Of a stretch of 64,000 bases of DNA, positions 9,358-18,092 are shown one piece after another. The notes below the pieces were generated by a model, which saw nothing but the letters and a program-made list of their open reading frames with translations, did no database searches and had not been told where the DNA came from. The DNA lies in contig OZ242253.1 in NCBI GenBank assembly GCA_965206975.1, forward strand, positions 2,108,001-2,172,000, given 5' to 3'. This stretch comes from JAAXGI01 sp965206975. Its GTDB lineage: Bacteria; Gemmatimonadota; Gemmatimonadetes; Longimicrobiales; Gaopeijiaceae. A program made the position numbers and the translations under genes. How positions within the stretch are numbered: the stretch's first letter is position 1; every line of letters starts with the position of its first letter.

Positions 9358-10988
9358 GGCTAGGAGTCTGCGCCGCAGAACCCTGCGGCTATCTTTGGTG
9401 GCAGGGCATTGGGGAGGTTTGCGGCACACGGAGGGGGTGAATGGGAACGACGTTTCGACCGTACGATCCGGAGCAGATGTTGCTGCTGCCTCCGGATCTT
9501 CGGGAGTGGGTGCCGGAGGGTCATTTGGCGCACCATGTGAGCGACCTGGCGGACGCGGTGGAGCTGGGTGCGTTCTACGGGCGGGGTACCGGGGGGACGG
9601 GCGGCGCAACTCGCCGTACGACCCGCGGACGATGGTGAAGGTGCTGATCTACGCGTATGCGACGGGCACCTTCTCGTCGCGCAAGATGGCGAGGAAGCTG
9701 GAGGAGGATGTTGCGTTTCGGATGCTGGCGGCGGGGAACTTCCCGAAGCACCGGACGCTGTGCGAGTTCCGCAGGCGCCATCTCGGGGATTTCCGGGCGG
9801 TGTTCGTGGAGGTGGTGATGCTCGCGCGGGCCTTGGGGCTGGCGGGGCTTGGCAGGGTGTCGGTGGACGGGACGAAGGTTCGGGCGAAGGCGAGCAAGCG
9901 CAAGGCGATGAGCTACGGCCGGATGGTCAAGGAGGAGGCTGGGCTGGAGGCGGAGATCCGGGGGCTGAGAGGGGAGATCAAGGGGTTGCTGGAGAAAGCC
10001 GAGGCGGTGGACGAAGCGGAAGACGAGCGCTACGGGGAGGAAGCTTGCGGAGACGAGGTGCCGGAGGAGCTCAGGCGGCGCGAGGACCGGCTGGCGGCGA
10101 TCCGGGAGGCGAAGGCGCGCCTGGAAGCCGAGCAGAGAGCGGCGGACGACGCACGGGGCCGCAAGCCGGGGCAGACGCGCAACCCGAAGGGCGGCAGGCC
10201 CTACAAGCGGGAGTACGGAGAGCCGGACGAGGCGGCGCAGAGCAACTTCACGGACCCTGAGAGCCGGATCATGAAGACGAGTTCGGAGGGGTTCCAGCAG
10301 TGCTACAACGCACAGGCGGTCGTGGAGGGGGAGAACCAGCTGGTGGTCGGGGCCGAGGTGACGGACAACGCGAGCGACCAGGGCCAGCTGGTGCCCATGG
10401 TCGACGCGGTGGCGCAAGCGTACGGCGAGACGCCGGCGCAGGTGCTGGCGGACACGGGCTATTGCAACGAGCGGGATCTCGAGGAACTGGAAGAGCGAGA
10501 CATCGATGGGTATGTGGCGCTGGCCCGGGAGGGCAAGGCCGCCCCCACGGTTGACAAGGAGGAATATCCGGCGAAAGCCCGCATGGCCGAGAAGCTGGCG
10601 AGCGAAGATGGTCGAAGACGCTACGCACGGCGAAAGTGGCAGGCCGAAGCGCCCATCGGCTGGATCAAGGAGGTGATGGGCTTTCGACGATTCAGCTTCC
10701 GGGGCCTCGAGAAGGTCCGGGCCGGAGTGGACCCTCGTGTGCCTGGCACTCAATGTGAAGCGGCTGCACACCCTTCAGGCGGCATGACTGCACGAGGGTT
10801 CACCCCCGCATCTGCCGGCGCGAGGGCTCTCGTAGCTCTCTTGCCCCCCCAACGCATCCATTCCGCTCTCCCGATCCGTCGCAGACACAAGTCCTCAACC
10901 TCCCAATCACCCGGATCCGCCTCGCCGCGGACGGCTCCATGACCATTCGGCTCAGTCAGCTGTGCTTCTGCGGCGCAGACTCCTAGCC
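9358..10988 (+). mobile_element. IS1182-family insertion sequence (inactivated copy)
   Basis: The ends carry a perfect 23-bp terminal inverted repeat: 9358-9380 reads GGCTAGGAGTCTGCGCCGCA... and 10966-10988 is its reverse complement. Total length is 1631 bp, usual for IS1182. CTAG lies 3 nt inside each outer end. Since IS1182 elements often target palindromes, CTAG may be the duplicated target and the true repeat may start at GAGTCTGCG. The transposase inside is frameshifted. Its right end lies only 17 bp from the target duplication of IS256 copy A. Confidence 0.8.
9441..10787 (+). pseudogene. IS1182-family transposase, two frameshifts
   Basis: The N terminus (MGTTFRPYDPEQMLLLPPD) reads from 9441. 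Around 9575-9590, in a G-rich run (GGGCGGGG), the family pattern continues in another frame (GDGRRNSPYDPRTMVKVL). Around 10720-10727 (GCCGGAG) it returns to the first frame, ending WTLVCLALNVKRLHTLQAA and TGA at 10785-10787. The two indels (+2 and +1 relative to the expected reading) restore frame overall. Catalytic-type residues are present: D in VSVDGTK, D in ADTGY, E near the end of FSFRGLEKVRAE. Either a degraded copy or a copy carrying two homopolymer errors. Confidence 0.8.
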
Positions 10989-11013
10989 CACAGTCGAAGT
11001 CAATCTGCTAGCG

Positions 11014-12470
11014 GAAGCTGTCCCAACCGTAGTTGAAGGTTCCTGAAAGGGGAGAAAGAAAAGTGGTGGCCCCGGGGGTCCCGGGCCGATAGGCTCGGGT
11101 AGGCAAAAACCCCAACACGGAGCCACCACGATGAAGAGAACGTACGAGGCAAGGGATCGGGCGGACAAGCGCGCGATCAGGGAGTTCCTGAAGCGGGAGG
11201 GGCAGTTTCTGCTTCCGCTGCTTGAGCTCGTGGAGCAGACGGAGGTCGCGATCGACGAAGTCATCCAGGTGATGGGACGAGCGACGATCGAAGCGGTGCT
11301 GGAGATGAGCGCCGAGGGTGTGGCAGGCGTGAAGCAGGCAGGTCGGTCACGAGCGGAAGACGACACGGCGTGGTATGGCCGGCAGGGTGGTGTGGTTTAC
11401 CTGTCGGACCGGAAGGTGCGTGTGGAGCGGCCACGGCTCAGGCGCCGGGGCGCCGGGGAGGGTGGCGAGGTCGAGGTGCCGGCGTACGCAGCGATGCGGA
11501 GACCGGGCGCCGTGGCGGATCGGATGCTCGAGGTCCTGATGGCGGGGGTGAGCACGCGGAAGTACGGCCGTGTGATCGGTGAGATGGCCGACACGGTCGG
11601 GGTGAGCAAGTCGGCGGTGAGCCGTGAGACGGTCGAGGCCTCTGAGCGCGTGCTGAAGGAGCTGATGGAGCGCCGGCTGGATGCGTGGGACCTCCTGGTG
11701 ATCTACCTGGACGGGATCCGGATGGGCTCGCACCACGTGCTTGCTGCGGTAGGCGTGGACTCAGACGGAAAGAAGCACGTGCTGGGCGTGAGGGAAGGAG
11801 CGAGTGAGAACGCCGAGGTGACCAGCGCGCTCCTAGAGGATCTGGTCGAGCGCGGCCTGGACCCGGGCAGGCGGCGGCTGTTCGTGATCGATGGCTCGAA
11901 AGCGCTCAGGAAGGCGATCGAGAAGGTGTTCGGCCAACGTCACCCCATCCAGCGCTGCCGCAACCACAAGCTCCGCAACGTGCTGGGTCATCTGCCGAAG
12001 GATCAGCATCCTCAGGTGAAGGCGGCGTTCCGGGCGGCGATGAAGCTGGACGCGAAGCAGGGCGAGCAGAAGCTCGAGCAGCTCGCCCGATGGCTCGAGC
12101 GCGACCACCCCTCGGCCTCGGCCAGCCTGCGCGAAGGCCTCAGCGAGATGTTCACGATCAACCGGCTCGGCCTCCCGCCGCGGCTGAGGAAGTGCCTGGG
12201 CTCGACCAACCTGATCGACAGCACCCACTCGGGCGTAAGACGGAAGACCCGCAGGGTGACCAACTGGAAGAACGGAGCGATGGCCTTGCGCTGGGCCGCG
12301 GCCTCGTTCGTGGAGACCGAGAAGAGCTACCGGAGGATCATCGGCTACGACCAGCTCTGGATGCTCAGGGCCCACCTCGACGACCATGAACCGGTTGCCG
12401 AAATGAGAAAGGCAGGCTAACCAAGAGACTCTCCGGAGCCACCACCTTCAACTGTCAGCGGGACACCATC
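11014..12470 (+). mobile_element. IS256-type insertion sequence, copy A (complete)
   Basis: 1457 bp, the same in length and, as far as I compared, sequence as 47641-49097. It is flanked by the 8-bp target duplication TGCTAGCG (11006-11013 and 12471-12478). The ends are imperfect inverted repeats: the left begins GAAGCTGTCCCAACC, the right end reversed begins GATGGTGTCCCGCTG, and both continue with AGTTGAAGGT. The 8-bp duplication and transposase type fit the IS256 family. It interrupts the 3' part of a pseudogene on the minus strand. Confidence 0.92.
11131..12420 (+). CDS. IS256-family (Mutator-type) transposase
   Basis: 429 residues, uninterrupted. The central DDE-type core is visible: D in VIYLDGIRMG, D in LFVIDGSKALR, then the C/H motif QRCRNHKLRNVL. 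The usual family motif TNxIE, containing the catalytic Glu, reads STNLIDS here, so Asp takes the Glu position. Identical protein in copy B shows recent activity or duplication. The GAGCCACCACG leader before the ATG is shared by both copies and by the older relic at 16522. Confidence 0.92.
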   Translation: MKRTYEARDRADKRAIREFLKREGQFLLPLLELVEQTEVAIDEVIQVMGRATIEAVLEMSAEGVAGVKQAGRSRAEDDTAWYGRQGGVVYLSDRKVRVERPRLRRRGAGEGGEVEVPAYAAMRRPGAVADRMLEVLMAGVSTRKYGRVIGEMADTVGVSKSAVSRETVEASERVLKELMERRLDAWDLLVIYLDGIRMGSHHVLAAVGVDSDGKKHVLGVREGASENAEVTSALLEDLVERGLDPGRRRLFVIDGSKALRKAIEKVFGQRHPIQRCRNHKLRNVLGHLPKDQHPQVKAAFRAAMKLDAKQGEQKLEQLARWLERDHPSASASLREGLSEMFTINRLGLPPRLRKCLGSTNLIDSTHSGVRRKTRRVTNWKNGAMALRWAAASFVETEKSYRRIIGYDQLWMLRAHLDDHEPVAEMRKAG

Positions 12471-12478
12471 TGCTAGCG

Positions 12479-13252
12479 CCGGGGTCAATGGAGTCACCCC
12501 CGGGAATGTGCTCACTCCCGCGCTGTCTCGCGCTGGTACCGAAGGGAGCCTCTCCGTAGAATTCGAAGGCCGCGATCTCCTCAATCAGGACGCCCCGCAG
12601 GTCGGATCCGGGGAGATTAGGATGCAACCCCGTCGATACAAACCAAGAACTCTTCGCCCCCAGCGCCGCCCGACAGCATGATGCCGCGAGGCTGGCGACA
12701 CAGGTAGTCGGTCACGATACCCGGGTAGCTCGCCGTTTTGCAGTCGAGCAGATCGGGAACTTGGCGAAGCACGAGGTCGAAAGCGTCCCCAGCGGCCACA
12801 CGAGAGATTCCTTCACTGTCCAGCGATCTGGTCACGCCCGGATACCTGACGCGCCTCTGATCGAGTCGCTCAACCAGCTGGATCATCGCCGTTTCTCCCA
12901 CAACCGTAACACCCTCGATCTTGATAGCCAGGGACGGAAGCTTCAGGACTGAGAGCTGCGGAGCGGCGTCAGTTGGAAGCTCGAAAACGGTCGGTTTGCA
13001 GCCGAACTGTTTCGCATGGAGGACGAAGGGACCTTCCGGGCCGAGGGAGATGGCGAAGACACCAAGGGAGTCCGACAGAGTGCCGGCCGTCGAGTCCGCA
13101 GCGAGAATGAGGACTCCCTGTATCGGCTCGCCCGTTGAAGCGTCCTCGACGCGACCGTGGATCACTGGGTCGATTTGGGCGCTGAGGGAGAACGGAAGCC
13201 CCCAGAGCAGGTAAGGCCAGAGGAAGTCTAGGCATCTCATCGGCGGCCACAT
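12479..13252 (-). pseudogene. Carboxypeptidase-regulatory-like/TonB-plug-type protein, broken by frameshift and IS256
   Basis: Starting at 13252 (or 13240), a signal peptide (LLWGLPFSLSAQ) precedes a CarboxypepD_reg-like domain (IHGRVEDASTGEPIQGVLI) and a plug-like segment. The frame stops at 12617. A shift of one base just before the stop restores convincing coding sequence (NLPGSDLRGVLIEEI, then FEFYGEAPFG) down to the IS256 target duplication at 12471-12478. So a one-base insertion near 12620 and the IS256 insertion both damage it. Such proteins accompany TonB-dependent receptors in Gemmatimonadota. Confidence 0.7.
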
Positions 13253-13317
13253 CTAAGAAGAAGACGCCACATCGGAGAGCTGTGGATCAACCATCTGAAC
13301 CGGCTCCGATGGAGTGG

Positions 13318-13555
13318 ACGTCCCCTGCGGCCGGGTCGGTAGCCTACCGCAAGAAGCTGAGCCCGGGGGAGGGTGTTGAGTCTTCTCGCCTCGCAGACGG
13401 GTGTGTGGTCGCGACGGAAGCGTGCGGCAACGCCCACTACTGGGGCCGGGAGGTCATGAGGCTCGGCCGCGAGGTGAGGCTGATCCCATCGATCTATGCC
13501 AAGCCTTTCGTGAAGAGGCACAAGAACGACGCGGCCGACGCGGAGTCGGCCATGG
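13318..13555 (+). pseudogene. IS110-family transposase fragment
   Basis: The segment VVATEACGNAHYWGREV, then VRLIPSIYAKPFVKRHKNDA, is the N-terminal DEDD region of IS110-type transposases. It has no proper start, and the homology stops abruptly at about 13555 in GAESAMG, where a fragment of a different element begins on the other strand. Confidence 0.7.
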
Positions 13556-13560
13556 GGCTC

Positions 13561-13663
13561 CCACGCCCTGGCGCACCGGCGCTAACAGCCCGTGCTCCCG
13601 CATCAGCCGCACCACACGGCTCCTGCCCACACCGATCCCATTCGGTCTCAGGCGGGGGCTCAC
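13561..13663 (-). pseudogene. IS3-type OrfB fragment
   Basis: About 33 residues (RPNGIGVGRSRVVRLMREHG, LLAPVRQG) match the HTH_21 region at the start of IS3-family OrfB proteins. Both ends are cut; it abuts the IS110 fragment directly. A relic of a removed element, not a gene. Confidence 0.6.
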
Positions 13664-13958
13664 CCTTCACTGGGCGGACTGAAATAAGCCTTTATTCTGC
13701 ACGGCTTTACGCCGTATATGGCCATCGTAGAGTATCCAGTCTTTCGAGCGCTTCTGCTGCAGGACCACCGGATACATGTAGGGTTCCGGTACAAGCTGAC
13801 GGGCCGATTCCCTTTGCGACCCCAACGTCTGCAAAAAGGCTGCCTTGCGCCTCACGGGTGGGGCACCGTATTCTACATTCTGTACGGGTGCAGTATACGG
13901 TCGCGTTTCTTGTACGATCTGCGCATCGGGACAATCAGGAAAGACAAGAGGTGGGGCG
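13664..13958. other. Leader region upstream of the secreted-protein/cytochrome operon
   Basis: No gene that I recognise. An ACCGTAT ... ATACGGT inverted repeat with a 24-nt loop (about 13866-13904) lies roughly 55 nt upstream of the ATG at 13959 and could be an operator or leader hairpin. That is a positional guess. Confidence 0.3.
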
Positions 13959-14873
13959 ATGCAGCGAGCCCGGCTTGTAGCGGTAGTCGCAGTTCTGGGC
14001 GCCACGTTCGGCACAGGATCCTGGAAGCCGCTTGAGGCTCAGGACCTCCGTGGCCAGGGTCCATATAACTGGGACAACGCGGATTGGTCGCCCATGATGC
14101 TGCGGGACTCCGGCAGACCGATCGTTCCCGTGTTCGAAGGCTGGTTTCAGAATGAAGATCGCACCTACACGCTTGTTTTCGGCTATTCGAGCTATAATCT
14201 GAGCCAGGCGTACGACATTCCCATCGGGCCGGATAACTTTATCGAGCCAAGCGAGTTCGATGGGGTTCAGCCGACGCATTTCAACCCTGTGCATCCGGTC
14301 ATTCGCCGACCGTGGGGCGCGTTCACCATCACGGTTCCGGAGGACTTTGGAGACCAGCGGGTCGTGTGGACGATTGTGCATGAAGGAGTTACGTATTCCA
14401 CTCCTGGCCACGTGACCGCCCCGTCCTACATCATTACGGACAAGATACATGCTGCGAGATACGAGGCCGCGCTGGCTGGCGCGACTCAAGGAGACGTAAT
14501 AGGAGCGTATGCCCCGGAAGTCCGTTTTGATTCCTCCGGACCTGGCGGAACGGGTCTCATGGGCATTCGAACGGGCCCGTTGAGCGCAAGGGTCGGCGAA
14601 CCCCTCCCGGTCACGGTTTGGGTCGATATCGGAACTCGCCCTGATGCGTGGATCTGGTGGGTGCAGTACTCAGGTCCTGGCGAGGTCTCCTTCAGCCCGC
14701 CGGACAGTCAGATTCCGCTGACGGATGGCAAGGGCGAGGTCGCTACCAGTGTCCGGTTCAGCGAACCGGGGCGCTACGTCCTTCTAGTGCAAGCGATCGA
14801 GAATCTCAGGAACACTTTTGAGTATCATTGTTGTTGGACCAACGGTTACGTGGAAGTCACTGTCACGAATTGA
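13959..14873 (+). CDS. Secreted protein of unknown function
   Basis: 304 residues from the ATG at 13959, chosen because GAGGTGGGG precedes it and a signal peptide follows (MQRARLVAVVAVLGATFG ... LEAQ). The frame is open further upstream but without signal features. The mature protein is rich in Trp/Tyr and beta-type sequence, with an Ig-like second half (LSARVGEPLPVTVWVDIG, FSEPGRYVLLVQAIE) and a late Cys pair (YHCCWTN). It precedes the cytochrome/copper-monooxygenase-like gene by 15 bp, so the two are likely one transcript. I do not recognise the family. Confidence 0.7.
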   Translation: MQRARLVAVVAVLGATFGTGSWKPLEAQDLRGQGPYNWDNADWSPMMLRDSGRPIVPVFEGWFQNEDRTYTLVFGYSSYNLSQAYDIPIGPDNFIEPSEFDGVQPTHFNPVHPVIRRPWGAFTITVPEDFGDQRVVWTIVHEGVTYSTPGHVTAPSYIITDKIHAARYEAALAGATQGDVIGAYAPEVRFDSSGPGGTGLMGIRTGPLSARVGEPLPVTVWVDIGTRPDAWIWWVQYSGPGEVSFSPPDSQIPLTDGKGEVATSVRFSEPGRYVLLVQAIENLRNTFEYHCCWTNGYVEVTVTN

Positions 14874-14888
14874 CGGGAGGGTCTGATT

Positions 14889-16274
14889 ATGGGCAAGTCG
14901 ATACGTCGTCAACAGATGTCCAGTGGGCTCAGCGGGATCGTGACAGTTGTGCTGTTGCTAATGGTGTCTCCACAGCTCGTGTCGGCCCAAGAGGTCACGT
15001 ACCTGAAGGATGTGGCGCCGATCCTTCGGGAGAACTGTGAGACTTGTCATCGGCCGGGCACCGCTGCGCCGATGCACTTTCAGACCTACGAGCAGACAAG
15101 GCCGTGGGCTCCGATGATCAAGGACCAGGTGCAAGCACATCTGATGCCGCCGGGCTGGTACATCGACCGGACTGTTGGGATTCAGGATTTCAAGAACGAT
15201 CCTACCCTTTCGGACGAAGAGATCGCGACGATCAGCCAGTGGGCGGACTCGGGTGCGCCAGAGGGTGAAGAGGCGACGCCACTTCCACCCCTCGACATGC
15301 GCGCTGGGCACGAGTACTGGCAGGTTGAGGAGACGTCGGCCTGGGGGCCACCGGACGTGATCATCAACTCACCCCCATACACCGTTGCCGCCAATGGGCA
15401 GGACCAATGGTGGATGCCGGACGCTGCCCTGCCGGAGATCACGGAAAGGCGGTGGATCAGGGCCGTGGAGACAAGGCCTTTTGACGCCGGGAGTGGGTAC
15501 GTCTTCCACCATGCCAACACCAATCTGGTGCGGGCAGGCGAGAACCAGGAAGATGATGGGGAGGGTGGAGGGCTCTCGTCGGCTGCGGTCGGAAAGAGAG
15601 TGGACCTCTATCCCTCCGATGCGGGCAAGTTGATCATGCCCGGCGATCGAATCCGCTATCGCCTGCACCTGTTCCCCATTGGCGAGGAAGTGCCAGATGC
15701 GCAAATCCAGCTAGGGTTATGGTTCTATCCAGAGGGGGAGGTGCCGAAGTACCAAACAGCTGATGAGACTGGATTCCAGACGGGTGAGAGCCGTGAGCTT
15801 GGCCTGCCGCGATACACGGACTACCTAATTCCGCCTCACGGATACCAGCTAGTCCGAGGCATACACATCCTAGAACAGAACGCCCGAGTGCACAGCATCC
15901 GGGGCCACATGCACCTTCGGGGCGGATACCAGATGATGGAGGCGATCTATGCTGATGGTCGCCGGGAAGTCATTAACAAGATCGATTGGCACCACAGGTG
16001 GCACACGACCCATATCTATGAGGATTGGGCGGCGCCGTTGCTACCGAGAGGCACGATCATCATCGCTACGTCGTTATTCGATAACACGGCGGAGAATCCG
16101 TCCAACCCGGACCCTGACCAGTGGGTGGTCTACAACCGCCGAAGTGCCGGCGAGATGGGCCATATCCGTTTCGGCATTACGTGGTTGGAGGATGAAGACT
16201 TCGCGCAGCTGGTGGCCGAGCGGGAGCGGCTTCTCAGGGAGCGGCCGGCAGTCGAGCAGCAGGACGGCGGATAA
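14889..16274 (+). CDS. c-type cytochrome with copper type II monooxygenase-like domain
   Basis: 461 residues. The ATG at 14889 follows GGGAGGG. A signal peptide (residues 1-34) leads to a short cytochrome domain with one haem motif C50-E-T-C53-H54, then a beta-rich region resembling the ascorbate-dependent copper monooxygenase fold. Histidine- and methionine-rich stretches GYVFHHANTN, IRGHMHLRGGYQMM and IDWHHRWHTTHIYEDW fit metal binding. Such haem-copper fusions occur in Acidobacteriota, Planctomycetota and Gemmatimonadota; their substrates are unknown. It is probably periplasmic, co-transcribed with the gene before it, and followed by a strong hairpin. Confidence 0.75.
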   Translation: MGKSIRRQQMSSGLSGIVTVVLLLMVSPQLVSAQEVTYLKDVAPILRENCETCHRPGTAAPMHFQTYEQTRPWAPMIKDQVQAHLMPPGWYIDRTVGIQDFKNDPTLSDEEIATISQWADSGAPEGEEATPLPPLDMRAGHEYWQVEETSAWGPPDVIINSPPYTVAANGQDQWWMPDAALPEITERRWIRAVETRPFDAGSGYVFHHANTNLVRAGENQEDDGEGGGLSSAAVGKRVDLYPSDAGKLIMPGDRIRYRLHLFPIGEEVPDAQIQLGLWFYPEGEVPKYQTADETGFQTGESRELGLPRYTDYLIPPHGYQLVRGIHILEQNARVHSIRGHMHLRGGYQMMEAIYADGRREVINKIDWHHRWHTTHIYEDWAAPLLPRGTIIIATSLFDNTAENPSNPDPDQWVVYNRRSAGEMGHIRFGITWLEDEDFAQLVAERERLLRERPAVEQQDGG

Positions 16275-16357
16275 GGTGACCTCATGCGGGTCGCACGTAT
16301 GATTGGGTAAGAGTGGCGCCGGCCCCCCAACAGGCTGGCGAAGCGAGAATCTAAATT

Positions 16358-16398
16358 GAGAGCCCGGCGCGGATGTGTTTTCCGCTCGGGCTCTCTTT
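16358..16398 (+). terminator. Hairpin terminator after the cytochrome gene
   Basis: GAGAGCCCG (16358-16366) pairs perfectly with CGGGCTCTC (16387-16395). An inner stem GCGGA/TCCGC lengthens it, and TTT follows. It lies 84 nt after the stop codon at 16274, and the sequence between codes for nothing evident. Confidence 0.65.
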
Positions 16399-16521
16399 CC
16401 GTCTAAATAATCTACCCCCCTGAAGCGAGACCGAGTCCAGCCCCAAAATCTGTACGGGTCGACACACCGAAGGCGAGGACACAATGGCCGCACCACCAAG
16501 AAAGGTTGAGCCTGGCACAAA

Positions 16522-16913
16522 GAAGCTGTCCCGACCGTAGTTGGAGGTTCCCTGAGGGGAAAAAGAGGGTGGTGGCCTCGGGGCACCCGATCCAGGTAGG
16601 ATCGGGCAAGCGAACCCCCAAACGGAGCCACCACGATGGGAAGAACGTTCGAGGTAGGGGATCGGACCGGACAGGCGAGCAATCATGCGGTTTCTGAAGC
16701 GGGAGGGACAGTTCCTGCTTCCGATGCTTGAGCTCGTAGAGCGAGCCGAGCTGGCGATCGACGAAGTGATCAAGGTAGTAGTCCGCTTGACGATCGACGC
16801 GGCGCTGGAGATGAGTGCCGAAGGCGTTGCGGGGTCCGAAGAAGGCAGGCCGGGCACACAGAGCAGGAGAAGTGGCAAGTGGCCTGGCACAGCCGGCAAG
16901 TGGGCCGGGTCCC
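16522..16913 (+). mobile_element. Relic of a divergent IS256-type element, left part
   Basis: The left end GAAGCTGTCCC, the GGAGCCACCACGATG leader and the first ~110 transposase codons (FLKREGQFLLPMLELVERAE, then EMSAEGVAGS) parallel the complete copies A and B with many substitutions. The relic has lost its reading frame. It is interrupted at 16914 by the IS21 element and resumes at 24510 on the far side. It is the oldest layer of the nested stack. Confidence 0.8.
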
Positions 16914-17009
16914 TGTCAATGGCCATTGAAAAATGCACAGTTTTCTGGAGCTGCCGCAGAGGGAGCGTAGCGACCGGAGCGGGAGCTCCAGATGGAGTCG
17001 GGACACCCA

Positions 17010-17502
17010 TCATGCCCCTGCTCCCCCGTTTGCGGCGTGCTCGGCGGAGACGGCGTGGGAGGCAGTCGGGTGGATGGCCTTGGAGAGTTGGGTGTGGCGT
17101 CGCATGCGGTAGCTGTTGCCGCGGATGTTGACGATGTGGCTGCGGTGGAGCAGCCGGTCGAGCAGCGCGGCGGCCATGACCTCGTCGCCGAGGATCTCTC
17201 CCCACTGCTCGAAGCCCTTGTTGGAGGTGAGCACGGTCGAAGCGTGCTCGTAGCGCCGGTTGACGAGTTGGAAGAACAGGATGGCGCCGCTCCGGGTGAC
17301 GGGGAGGTAGCCGATCTCATCGACGACCAGGAGCGTGGGGTGGGTGAGGGTCTTGAGCCGGTGGTTGAGCCGACCGGCCGCCTCGGCCTCTTCGAGTGAG
17401 TCGATGAGGTCCGTCAAGGTACCGTAAGACCCTGCGCCCGCTCACCGCCGCCGTGATCGCCAGACTGATCGCGAGGTGCGTCTTGCCGACGCCGGGCGGG
17501 CC
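17010..17502 (-). pseudogene. istB: istB, 3' part (IS21 helper ATPase)
   Basis: Reading on the minus strand from 17502: GPPGVGKTHLAISLAITAA (P-loop), then after a frame change near 17420 TDLIDSLEEAEAAGRL, LLVVDEIGYLPV (Walker B), LTSNKGFEQWGEILGD and the C terminus at 17010. It joins exactly to the 5' part ending at 21699: FLGPP on one side and GVGKT on the other. The serine-recombinase element therefore inserted inside the P-loop codons. The extra frame change shows further decay. Confidence 0.85.
17495..17502. repeat. Left direct repeat GGCGGGCC at the recombinase-element insertion
   Basis: GGCGGGCC here and at 21699-21706. Removing everything between them restores a continuous istB P-loop. 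It is either a target duplication or the shared crossover sequence used by the serine recombinase. Confidence 0.7.
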
Positions 17503-17597
17503 CCCGACACACTACTCACAAATCGACGATCCGCCCTCTCTGCCAATATCAGTGGGACACCTGGCACCTTTGGAATTACTGAAGGGGGCGGAGGTGG

Positions 17598-18092
17598 ATG
17601 GCGATGGTAGAGGGGAGAGATACGATGATTGGTATGGGTGTGGGTGCTCGGGCCCTGGGGGGCGAGGAGCGTAGCGGCGAGGCCGCCGGGGCCCGAGTCG
17701 CCGAGCGGAATCGGGCTCGGGATGCGGAGGTGGTGGCCAAGCCGACCCGCCGGCAGTTCACCGCGGAGTACAAGCTCAGGATCCTGGAAGAGACCGACCG
17801 GTGCTCGGAGCCCGGCGAGGTTGGGCGGATCGTGCGTCGGGAGGGTCTGTACAGCTCTCATCTCACGGCATGGCGAAGGGCACGGCGCGAGGGCTCTCTG
17901 AAGGGCCTGACGCCGAAGCGGCGGGGCCGCAAGCCGGCCCGCCGCAACTCCCTCCAGAAGAGGGTGGATGAGCTCGAGGCCGAAGTGGCCCGGCTCGAGA
18001 AGCAGCTTGCCACGGCGGAAACGATCCTGGAAGTCCAGGGAAAAGTTGCCGGGCTGCCGGGGTTGAGCTTCGACAGCGGAAAGAACTCCTGA
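17598..18092 (+). CDS. IS3-family OrfA (helix-turn-helix protein)
   Basis: 164 residues. The HTH region FTAEYKLRILEETDRCSEPG, then VGRIVRREGLYSSHLTAW, is followed by a leucine-zipper-like coiled coil (RVDELEAEVARLEKQLA), the usual OrfA layout that binds IS ends and joins OrfB. The stop overlaps the OrfB start as TGATG. The ATG at 17598 gives a long unconserved N terminus; a later start is possible. Confidence 0.8.
   Translation: MAMVEGRDTMIGMGVGARALGGEERSGEAAGARVAERNRARDAEVVAKPTRRQFTAEYKLRILEETDRCSEPGEVGRIVRREGLYSSHLTAWRRARREGSLKGLTPKRRGRKPARRNSLQKRVDELEAEVARLEKQLATAETILEVQGKVAGLPGLSFDSGKNS

Noticed and set aside
9395..10942. Reading the IS1182 transposase as one 515-codon gene
   Set aside because: Its first ~65 and last ~70 residues do not match the family. 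The matching sequence lies in the other frame at both ends, so a two-frameshift model is better.
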